Positions 12,161 to 17,214 of a stretch of 25,578 nt of DNA are shown one piece after another; position 1 is the stretch's first letter, and each line of letters opens with the position of its first letter. The notes below the pieces were generated by a model, which was given only the letters and a program-made list of their open reading frames with translations, did not search any database and had not been told where the DNA came from. The stretch covers positions 1 to 25,578 of IMG/VR virus record IMGVR_UViG_3300025072_000042. One strand, given 5' to 3'. The stretch comes from a virus. A program made the translations under genes and the position numbers.

Positions 12161-14222
12161 AATCCTCACACAGGATATCAAGTATATCTATACAGGTGTT
12201 AACATGGCCTACAAAATCATCCGGCCAATCAACTCTTAGAATCTTAGTGGTAAAAACAATCACATTGTCCAATAACTTAGCCTTGAGCATGTCCTTGATA
12301 AATGTTCTAGCGTCTGGTTCTATAAACCACCCATCCTCGGTAAGCTTGGCCTTTATATCTTCGTATTCCATACTATGTACACATGCCCTAGTAAGTGGGA
12401 GATTCCCGCTATACGCGTATTCCATCAGAAACGGCTCTACCGCAGGCTCTATGTGACCATTAATTCTTATTCTAAGTTTGATATTCCTCTTGTGGTGGTG
12501 GTGATAGAACTTCCATTCCACGTTACCATAGGTATATGTCTTGTGCATCTTGGATGGAACTATTACCATTTTATCAAGCCTTGTAAATTCGTCATGATGA
12601 GGAATATCCTTGTCAGGCATCGGACTGGTAAATTTTTCCATGCCCCAGCCATTATCAAAAGTGCAGTCCATATAAGTATCTTTACGGGCAAGTGCTTTTA
12701 AGTGGAAGTCCCCAATGATACCAAGTGTAACATTGCAGGCATTGTAGTATTCGTTATACCCAACAGTACCAGTGTATGCAAGGAGAGCATTTGAAGGACG
12801 CCCAGTACTGTCACGATGACCTAAATATCTATCTACCAAAAGTTCAAGATATTTCAGCGGGCAGATAATATCCAGACCATTATCTTTGGACCACCTAAAA
12901 TCAATTTCTGAGTTTGGTATGTCAGGACTTACATGCCCCCTAAATATTACCTCATCCTCAGTCGCCTTATGGACGTGCAGGCTGGAACCGAAGTTTATTA
13001 TCCAGTTAATATCATCCAGGGTAGCGAGAGGCTCGGAGAGCATTACCTCACCTCGAATCGCCTTGCCTCTGGTTTGATATGTGGCATCCAGTTTATTCAT
13101 AATACGGTAAATCTCTTCCAGGTATATAATCTTATCATTAATTAAATGACTACCACAAAGCTTTGCCCACTCCATTCTACCTGAATGCTCTGAAGGTCCC
13201 TCAGCCATGCGGTACAGAAAAGTATAGGCTGAATTGGTGTTCTCCATTAATAGAGTGGAATTACTGGCAGAAATGGCCTCACCTGAATCATCTGGTGTCA
13301 TGTCTATATCCTCAAACTGTGTAATCACAGGCTCAGGCATCATTACTTTTTTGGTATCATTTTCACCGTCATCGGACACTACACCACTGTAAACATCAGG
13401 GTCTAAAGCGACCATTTCCCTTTGAATAACCTCATCACTATTTTCCTCGCCTGTAGCAAGGAGTTGATGGTTTTCCTCGGTCTTGGTCACAAACTGGTAA
13501 ACCAGAGTGTTCCAGTCTGCATCTACACCTAAATGGTCTATGGCGTCCATTAACTGTCTTAATTCTTGGATGGTAGCTGCTTTGGGTAATCTTGCCGCAA
13601 GGGTCCGCTTGTAAAGCATTACCATGGTATTAATATGAGGGTTGTCCTTGTGGGTCAGTTCCAGTGCCTGATGCACCAGCTTCGGTGCCAGCGGAGCCAT
13701 ATCTATTTTAGGAAATCTTCTATAGAATGCCTCGTGGAACTGCCTCTCATCATTGGCTGTAAAGAACACCATCATATTCTCAAATTTGGCGGTAGTTTGC
13801 TTACCAGGAATAGATATTCTACCATACTGAAAGAAATCCAGTAAAAAAGCATCTGCTGTAGGCCGTGTCTTGTCCCACTCGTCCAGTACCAGTATTACTT
13901 TCTTTTTGTGGCTGGCTTCCGCAGCCTCGTAAACCGCACCAGGAGATACCTTGACACCTGAGGCTGTATCCTCATCAGGCCACAGTTTCATAAGTAGGTC
14001 ATCTTCTTTTGTACCTGGGGCACATTGGAAGAAGAACATTTTATGACCTGTAATCTGTGAAATTATTATTGGCAGATAACTTTTACCTGTACCTGCAGGT
14101 CCATAAAGAAACGCACCTGCCACAGGCTGGTTGTTTATACTGGCTGAGACCTGGGCTGCAAACTGCCTAGTGCAGAGATAGCCTGAGTCTGTCAGTTCCT
14201 TATGTAGTTTATCTACCTTCAT
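12150..14222 (-). CDS. MoxR/CobS-like AAA+ ATPase with long unknown C-terminal region, 690 aa
   Basis: Residues 1-250 are an AAA+ module of the MoxR/CobS type: Walker A GPAGTGKS (41-48), a KVSPGAVYEA insert (91-100), Walker B VILVLDEWDK (109-118), sensor 1 FFTAND (153-158) and the arginine-finger region YRRFPK (167-172). Residues about 250-690 match no domain I know. They contain an acidic linker (EENSDEVIQREM), then mixed alpha/beta sequence including HHHHKR and RIRINGHIEPAVEP. Typical MoxR proteins are about 300-350 aa, so this is double length. It is followed by a VWA gene, the usual MoxR partner, and four small genes. The likely role is ATP-driven remodelling of a protein complex. Start ATG 14222 overlaps the preceding gene by 14 bp. 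Confidence 0.88.
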   Translation of the reverse strand: MKVDKLHKELTDSGYLCTRQFAAQVSASINNQPVAGAFLYGPAGTGKSYLPIIISQITGHKMFFFQCAPGTKEDDLLMKLWPDEDTASGVKVSPGAVYEAAEASHKKKVILVLDEWDKTRPTADAFLLDFFQYGRISIPGKQTTAKFENMMVFFTANDERQFHEAFYRRFPKIDMAPLAPKLVHQALELTHKDNPHINTMVMLYKRTLAARLPKAATIQELRQLMDAIDHLGVDADWNTLVYQFVTKTEENHQLLATGEENSDEVIQREMVALDPDVYSGVVSDDGENDTKKVMMPEPVITQFEDIDMTPDDSGEAISASNSTLLMENTNSAYTFLYRMAEGPSEHSGRMEWAKLCGSHLINDKIIYLEEIYRIMNKLDATYQTRGKAIRGEVMLSEPLATLDDINWIINFGSSLHVHKATEDEVIFRGHVSPDIPNSEIDFRWSKDNGLDIICPLKYLELLVDRYLGHRDSTGRPSNALLAYTGTVGYNEYYNACNVTLGIIGDFHLKALARKDTYMDCTFDNGWGMEKFTSPMPDKDIPHHDEFTRLDKMVIVPSKMHKTYTYGNVEWKFYHHHHKRNIKLRIRINGHIEPAVEPFLMEYAYSGNLPLTRACVHSMEYEDIKAKLTEDGWFIEPDARTFIKDMLKAKLLDNVIVFTTKILRVDWPDDFVGHVNTCIDILDILCEDYGD

Positions 14223-14427
14223 TCTTACGTCCCTTCATACCGTTTGGGTTAGGGCTTCTACCTTTAAATCTTTTAGGCACATGGTCAGAGTGAACACCTC
14301 TGTAGACGTACCAACCAGTGTGGTTTGCCTTGAAAAACTTCATTTTCTCCTCAGTGCAGTCCCCATTAGGTGGGAACGAGTCCGAGAACTTCCATCCTAC
14401 TGGATATAATTTGGTCTTTTTACTCAT
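14209..14427 (-). CDS. Small basic protein, 72 aa
   Basis: ATG 14427 overlaps the preceding stop as ATGA; a TTG two codons earlier is possible but unnecessary. The protein begins MSKKTKLYPVGWKFSDSFPP and ends with a basic stretch (VPKRFKGRSPNPNGMKGRKN). Aromatic residues are frequent (WYVYRGVHSDHV). No motif is recognised. It is the first gene of the run leading into the AAA ATPase and overlaps it by 14 bp, so it may belong to that system. Confidence 0.7.
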   Translation of the reverse strand: MSKKTKLYPVGWKFSDSFPPNGDCTEEKMKFFKANHTGWYVYRGVHSDHVPKRFKGRSPNPNGMKGRKNEGR

Positions 14428-14606
14428 AGCCAATAATAGATGGGACCTGGCAGGGCAGTACTCACCACGGGCGGTATTCCGCTTCCTGAGGCTGTGTTAC
14501 GAGGCTGTACATGCACCCCTAACACCTCAGCTTTACTGTTGTAGTTCCTCAAGTTACCAGGTCCCCTCAAGCAGAGACATAGACCCTCCTGAACTTTACC
14601 GCACAT
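14424..14606 (-). CDS. Small ORF, up to 60 aa, coupled to the 72-aa gene
   Basis: The frame ends CTATGA, giving an ATGA overlap with the next gene, which is the main argument that it is translated. ATG 14606 (MCGKVQEGLCLCLRGPGN) has no clear SD and overlaps the ORF upstream. A shorter TTG start at 14552 (LRNYNSKAEVLG) has GAGGGG about 12 bases upstream and is a fair alternative. The C-terminal part is Pro/Gly/Val-rich (TASGSGIPPVVSTALPGPIY). It could be a leader or a small real protein. No family is recognised. Confidence 0.4.
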   Translation of the reverse strand: MCGKVQEGLCLCLRGPGNLRNYNSKAEVLGVHVQPRNTASGSGIPPVVSTALPGPIYYWL

Positions 14607-14722
14607 TGGCGTCCTTCAGAAGAGTCCAGTCCCCATTTCATAGTGTAAAGGTTTTGACCGACCAACAGACTACAGGAGGAGGAGTGGAAAGGAGGGTTGT
14701 CTGTCAGCCGGTCGATGTTAAT
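14567..14722 (-). CDS. Possible small ORF with ATT start, 51 aa
   Basis: The frame from 14782 to a TGA at 14567-14569 contains no ATG until codon 29. ATT at 14722 shares its A with the TAA of the membrane-protein gene and has GGAGGA eight bases upstream, a very strong SD. A GTG at 14737 is the conventional alternative but has the SD too close. The product would read INIDRLTDNPPFHSSSCS, then LVGQNLYTMKWGLDSSEGRQ and end RRVYVSA. Without it, the 14607-14721 stretch is empty. Low confidence; it matters because the resolvase-like gene shows the same SD-ATT arrangement. Confidence 0.3.
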   Translation of the reverse strand: MNIDRLTDNPPFHSSSCSLLVGQNLYTMKWGLDSSEGRQCAVKFRRVYVSA

Positions 14723-14886
14723 TACAGGTTCCTCCACGTCCTGTCCACATGGTCCACCACCACAAAGTAAAGAATAACTACCAAGTAGATAATTTCTTTA
14801 CTGGTGTAGAGTTGGAACCAATGAGCGAACAGGTTGGCACACGCCATAAGCGATACCATGATACCTGATATTAGTATTGGTCTCAT
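14722..14886 (-). CDS. Small membrane protein, 54 aa, two hydrophobic segments
   Basis: ATG 14886 overlaps the stop of the 148-aa gene (ATGA) and has GAGGT six bases upstream, a very good start. The sequence begins MRPILISGIMVSLMACANLF, then a short polar stretch (YTSKE) and a second hydrophobic helix (IIYLVVILYFVVV), ending DRTWRNL. A cysteine after MVSLMA could form a lipobox-like site (LMAC), so a small lipoprotein is an alternative. Two short transmembrane helices in 54 aa fit a holin-like or inner-membrane effector protein. No lysis genes are adjacent, so the role is open. Confidence 0.65.
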   Translation of the reverse strand: MRPILISGIMVSLMACANLFAHWFQLYTSKEIIYLVVILYFVVVDHVDRTWRNL

Positions 14887-15329
14887 TTGGTTACCTCTAT
14901 TAGCTTCTTTACGAATTGGAAATCACTAATTTGACCTTTATCTCTAAGCTTCATTAACCTGTACACAGCCTCACTCTTGACCTCATCCTTAGACTTCTCG
15001 ACCGTTACCAGCTTGTCAGGTCTAAATTTAAGCCTCAGGCTGTCAACTTCATCCACAGGTGTATATTCAGGTGCAGTGGTTATCCGCACCTTTCTAGTTA
15101 AATTCTTTACCTCGTCAATGACCAGTATGGGCAGGTCAGTTTCTTTTATAAATGTATTAACGTGGTCGTTGGCGTAAGCGTAGGACCTGAATACTATTTC
15201 CTTTACCAAATCTTTTTTAGTACCCTCCAGCAGTTCTGCAGGTATGCCTATTCTAAAGAGGGTATTCCTGCCGTATCTGGAGAGAGTTATGTTGGCGTGA
15301 ATCTTATCCAAGCCCTTTAACTTCCTCAC
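14883..15329 (-). CDS. Unknown protein, 148 aa
   Basis: The only early start is GTG 15329, inside the preceding gene (26-bp overlap) and without a clear SD; a later TTG (codon 7) is possible. The protein is mixed alpha/beta: KIHANITLSRYGRNTLFRIG, then KEIVFRSYAYANDHVNTFIK, DLPILVIDEVKNLTRKVRIT, and a basic C-terminal half rich in Lys/Glu (LVTVEKSKDEVKSEAVYRLM). The C-terminal helix (YRLMKLRDKGQISDFQFVKK) resembles short helical-bundle or linker sequences. No family is recognised. Confidence 0.7.
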   Translation of the reverse strand: MRKLKGLDKIHANITLSRYGRNTLFRIGIPAELLEGTKKDLVKEIVFRSYAYANDHVNTFIKETDLPILVIDEVKNLTRKVRITTAPEYTPVDEVDSLRLKFRPDKLVTVEKSKDEVKSEAVYRLMKLRDKGQISDFQFVKKLIEVTK

Positions 15330-15657
15330 TAGAAATACTTACATCAGCGAGTTGGTCCAACTCACTTTTAATCTGGGTAATTAAGTTCTTGAACCTCTCT
15401 GCTGAGATAGGTTCGGTGTCATTATTATCAGTGGTATTGTCTTCAGGTGCAAATGTCATGTCACTAGGTGGGCAGTCGCATTCCTGTGCTATCGAGCCGT
15501 CTGCCTCCCTATGTATCACGACACCTGTGCTAGTAGTGGAACCTTCAAAGAAGATATTCCTGGAGCCGTTATAGCTACCATCTCCATTGACTGCCACCTC
15601 TTTGCAGTGCCATCGTAGGTTCCGATGGTTCTTGCAGGTTAGTGTGACGTGTTTCAT
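15304..15657 (-). CDS. Small Cys/His-containing phage protein, 117 aa
   Basis: ATG 15657 follows AAAAAGGAA closely, after leader C. The N-terminal half has a metal-site-like pattern: LTCKNHRNLRWHCKEVAVNG, then YNGSRNIFFEG and ECDCPPSD. Proteins beginning with TCKNH-x-x-LRW-x-CK and containing GSRNIFF recur in phage genomes in my recollection, with no function assigned. The C-terminal half is acidic and helical (ISAERFKNLITQIKSELDQL), joined by a Thr/Asp/Asn-rich linker. A zinc-binding N-domain plus a helical tail is my best description. Confidence 0.75.
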   Translation of the reverse strand: MKHVTLTCKNHRNLRWHCKEVAVNGDGSYNGSRNIFFEGSTTSTGVVIHREADGSIAQECDCPPSDMTFAPEDNTTDNNDTEPISAERFKNLITQIKSELDQLADVSISSEEVKGLG

Positions 15658-15668
15658 TTCCTTTTTTA

Positions 15669-15754
15669 TTTCCTTTATTTGACCTTGTTGGTTTGGGAGT
15701 GTACCTCCCAGAACTTCAAATTTTCCCCTGCTTTGGTTAGGAAGGTGCAGGGGA
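15669..15754 (-). promoter_or_regulatory. Structured leader C: two hairpins followed by TCAAATAAAGGA
   Basis: TCCCCTGC/GCAGGGGA (15724-15731, 15747-15754; 8 bp, 15-nt loop) and TGGGAG/CTCCCA (15694-15699, 15705-15710; 6 bp, 5-nt loop) lie in the 133-bp gap 15658-15790. On the leftward RNA they precede TCAAATAAAGGAAA and ATG 15657. The same box ends leaders A and B. Confidence 0.5.
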
Positions 15755-15790
15755 TACCTCCGGTTGTAGTCACCACCTATTAATAATTGC

Positions 15791-16117
15791 CTAGGCTTTT
15801 TTAGTCTTAGGCTGCGGCATATATAACTTAGGCTTACGCTCGTTACCTTTAGTATCTATGAAATGCCCTTTAGGGCAGTTCTTAGTATTAAAAGCTTCAA
15901 ACGCAGTTACATAGTTCTGCATTTCTGCAGTCTGTGCAATTCCGCCTCTGCCGCCGCCTTTGCCAGATGTAACATGCCCTTGGCTTTTAACTAGTTCAAT
16001 CGCGGCTATTACATCGGCTTTCTTCGTGCCGTTGCTAGGCTTGATTGTGCCAGCTTTTAAGCCAGTAAGCAGGTTGTCTACGTCTTTCTTAGGCAACTTT
16101 TTTACTATCTTATCCAT
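15791..16117 (-). CDS. Basic, possibly DNA-binding protein, 108 aa; first gene of the right leftward block
   Basis: ATG 16117 has no SD, but a promoter-like pair ends five bases before it, so a leaderless mRNA is possible. Residues 1-45 (VKKLPKKDVDNLLTGLKAGT, NGTKKADVIAAIELVKSQGH) form a two-helix pattern like SAP or HeH DNA-binding domains. A Gly-rich hinge (GKGGGRGG) leads to a second helix region and a basic, Pro-rich tail (ERKPKLYMPQPKTKKA). As first gene next to the control region it is likely early and possibly a regulator or nucleoid-type protein. The family assignment is not certain. Confidence 0.7.
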   Translation of the reverse strand: MDKIVKKLPKKDVDNLLTGLKAGTIKPSNGTKKADVIAAIELVKSQGHVTSGKGGGRGGIAQTAEMQNYVTAFEAFNTKNCPKGHFIDTKGNERKPKLYMPQPKTKKA

Positions 16118-16122
16118 ATCAT

Positions 16123-16151
16123 AACTTAATACCGCTCAATATTTCATGCAA
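16123..16151 (-). promoter_or_regulatory. Leftward promoter-like pair immediately upstream of the 108-aa gene
   Basis: On the minus strand TTGCAT (16151-16146), 17 bp, TAAGTT (16128-16123), then ATGAT and ATG 16117. Both hexamers match the consensus at about three of six positions, so it is weak alone. Its geometry equals that of the promoter at 16689-16717. Confidence 0.4.
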
Positions 16152-16189
16152 GCAATATACTAAAACAAGCAAGTGGCGTACATGTAAAC

Positions 16190-16220
16190 GAGCATCACTT
16201 TCTTTCTTGAAGTGATGTTC
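16190..16220. repeat. Hairpin with 11-bp stem in the control region
   Basis: GAGCATCACTT (16190-16200) pairs with AAGTGATGTTC (16210-16220), with one G-T pair and a 9-nt loop. ATGCTC at 16223-16228 can pair alternatively with GAGCAT. No T-run follows on either strand in the required place, so it is not a standard terminator. Confidence 0.55.
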
Positions 16221-16317
16221 TTATGCTCAAAAAAGATAGACATACATTAGAAGGGCGGAGGGGTAGGCGTATCTATAGAGTGTTATATGAGTAGACATAA
16301 TATATGTTATGCGCAAT

Positions 16318-16336
16318 CCCTTGTAGAATACAACCA
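16318..16336. promoter_or_regulatory. Operator-like palindrome, copy 1 (degenerate)
   Basis: CCCTTGTAG-A-ATACAACCA: the right arm matches the other copies and the left arm has diverged. It belongs to the TTGTAT/ATACAA family. Confidence 0.5.
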
Positions 16337-16341
16337 TTCTA

Positions 16342-16360
16342 ATTGAGATTGAATCTCAAT
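16342..16360. promoter_or_regulatory. Second-type perfect palindrome, 19 bp
   Basis: ATTGAGATT-G-AATCTCAAT has perfect 9-bp arms with one central base. It is the same overall length as the TTGTAT family but a different sequence, and it sits between copies 1 and 2. A separate dimeric regulator is likely. Confidence 0.6.
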
Positions 16361-16370
16361 ACCAACTACA

Positions 16371-16389
16371 TAGTTGTATAATACAACTA
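16371..16389. promoter_or_regulatory. Operator-like palindrome, copy 2 (perfect)
   Basis: TAGTTGTAT-A-ATACAACTA, 9-bp perfect arms. An extra half-site ATACAACTA at 16391-16399 starts 10 bp after the right arm (16381), that is, one helical turn away. Confidence 0.7.
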
Positions 16390-16397
16390 TATACAAC

Positions 16398-16416
16398 TAG
16401 TTGTATAATACAACCA
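16398..16416. promoter_or_regulatory. Operator-like palindrome, copy 3
   Basis: TAGTTGTAT-A-ATACAACCA, 8 of 9 arm positions match. With the half-site at 16391 it also forms the perfect palindrome ATACAACTAGTTGTAT (16391-16406). Copies 2 and 3 are 27 bp apart centre to centre. Confidence 0.7.
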
Positions 16417-16497
16417 GTTTCCCAACTAAGCTATTCCTAACGAAAACGCAGGCGACCGGCGTATACGGCGCATAAAAGGCTCACACACATTGTATAG

Positions 16498-16519
16498 AAT
16501 TTTTTTGAAATTTTTTTGA
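16498..16519. repeat. Tandem 11-bp T-tract repeat (AATTTTTTTGA x2)
   Basis: Two identical AATTTTTTTGA units lie side by side at an 11-bp period. Phased A/T tracts bend DNA and are common near origins and strong promoters. Confidence 0.8.
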
Positions 16520-16568
16520 ATCGACCCCCACTTGATTTTCTATTCCATTTTTTGCAATTTGCACCAGT

Positions 16569-16644
16569 ATATAAGATATATAAACCTACATCTATATTCT
16601 ACATACTTCCATTTACTACTATACCTATAGATATAAGATATATA
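16569..16644. repeat. 14-bp direct repeat in an AT-rich stretch
   Basis: ATATAAGATATATA occurs at 16569-16582 and 16631-16644. The interval also carries TATATAAACCTA (16577-16588), exactly repeated at 7495-7506, and ACCTATAG near 16623, related to the arms of the 7501-7539 repeat. Confidence 0.75.
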
Positions 16645-16671
16645 TGGACACACAGAATAGAATTATAGACC

Positions 16672-16680
16672 TGTGGATAC
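16672..16680 (-). promoter_or_regulatory. DnaA-box-like site
   Basis: TGTGGATAC differs only at its last base from TGTGGATAA, the complement of the consensus DnaA box TTATCCACA. Only one such site was noticed, so it could be chance. Confidence 0.35.
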
Positions 16681-16688
16681 ATTCTACC

Positions 16689-16717
16689 TTGATTCTTACA
16701 ATTTTACCATTTAGATT
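16689..16717 (+). promoter_or_regulatory. Rightward sigma70-like promoter, possibly giving a leaderless mRNA
   Basis: TTGATT (16689-16694), a 17-bp spacer and TAGATT (16712-16717) are followed by only five bases before ATG 16723. Transcription would start at or next to the ATG, and no SD is present, so a leaderless transcript is suggested. Confidence 0.55.
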
Positions 16718-16722
16718 GCCGT

Positions 16723-16923
16723 ATGCCTACAAAGGGCTCGGAAAAGAAGTTGGCACAGAAGTACTGTTCCAATTGGGTCAGAGGCAACTGCATCGGCAGA
16801 ATTATTAAATATGAGGACGGAATGACAAAAATATGGTTAGATGAGGAACTTGCGGACAAGGAATGCATTATAGACTCAGGTTGCTACTTTTTTGAAGATT
16901 ACGTAAGGCCGGCTATAAAATGA
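16723..16923 (+). CDS. Small Cys-rich protein, 66 aa; first gene of the rightward late block
   Basis: ATG 16723 lacks an SD but sits at the expected start point of the promoter upstream. The protein contains four cysteines: AQKYCSNWVRGNCIGR (two, 8 apart), KECIIDSGCYFFEDYV (two, 6 apart). The C-x7-C ... C-x5-C layout with a W-L-D-E centre (MTKIWLDEELADKEC) recalls small phage Cys-rich proteins encoded at the start of packaging operons, in my recollection. Metal binding is likely, function unknown. Its stop overlaps the next start (ATGA). Confidence 0.75.
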   Translation: MPTKGSEKKLAQKYCSNWVRGNCIGRIIKYEDGMTKIWLDEELADKECIIDSGCYFFEDYVRPAIK

Positions 16924-17150
16924 ATGTTGAAGATTTTGATGCTGAATGTTTGGTTCTGAACGAATCGGACTATTTTTACCTCTGGTGCTGCGATTGCAAG
17001 CTCAGGCACCTTGTTATTGTGGATGTTGAAAAGGGCAAAGGTGCGCCTCAGGTTAAAATTGGCATGGTAAGAGACCAGATGGCAACGGAGAACCAAAGAA
17101 AGGAAGAAAATATCGTATTGTACAAGAGAAAAGCCAAGAATAAATCTTAA
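16920..17150 (+). CDS. Small zinc-knuckle protein (WCCDC...H), 76 aa
   Basis: ATG 16920 is coupled to the previous gene by ATGA. FYLWCCDCKLRHLVIVDVEK carries a W-C-C-D-C-x-x-x-H knuckle seen in small phage proteins near the terminase genes. The rest is Lys-rich with a short MVRDQMATENQRKEEN helix. No enzyme motif is present. A nucleic-acid or protein adaptor role, perhaps in packaging, is a guess from context. Confidence 0.75.
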   Translation: MNVEDFDAECLVLNESDYFYLWCCDCKLRHLVIVDVEKGKGAPQVKIGMVRDQMATENQRKEENIVLYKRKAKNKS

Positions 17151-17188
17151 TTTTCACCCGGTGGGTAGTTTTGGAAAGGGATAAAGTA

Positions 17189-17212
17189 ATGCAAGTCGTG
17201 GGAGTGGTGTAA
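17189..17212 (+). CDS. Possible 7-codon leader ORF before the small terminase
   Basis: ATG 17189 has AAGGG eight bases upstream and encodes MQVVGVV, stopping (TAA 17210-17212) two bases before the TTG start of the small terminase. The good SD belongs to this mini-ORF, so the terminase start may depend on reinitiation. It may also be chance. Confidence 0.35.
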   Translation: MQVVGVV

Positions 17213-17214
17213 AA

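Larger units (their letters stand above)
16118..16722. other. 605-bp non-coding control and possible replication-origin region between divergent operons
   Basis: No ORF of credible length is seen on either strand. From left to right it holds a leftward promoter-like pair, an 11-bp-stem hairpin, four palindromic operator-like sites (16318-16416), a GC-rich patch (16445-16475), an 11-bp tandem T-tract repeat (16498-16519), an AT-rich stretch with a 14-bp direct repeat (16569-16644), a DnaA-box-like site (16672-16680) and a rightward promoter (16689-16717). The combination fits a phage switch region and could also fit an origin. Origin function is inference only. Confidence 0.6.

Noticed and set aside
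14318-14770. Rightward 150-codon ORF
   Set aside because: It runs antisense to several well-supported leftward genes (54-aa, 72-aa), lacks an SD, and has unusual composition for this phage.
14434-14770. Structured non-coding RNA gene
   Set aside because: The stretch initially looked empty, but strong SDs and ATGA/TAATT overlaps explain it better as small coupled ORFs.
16190-16228. Rho-independent terminator
   Set aside because: A good stem is present but the T-run lies on the wrong side for both strands.
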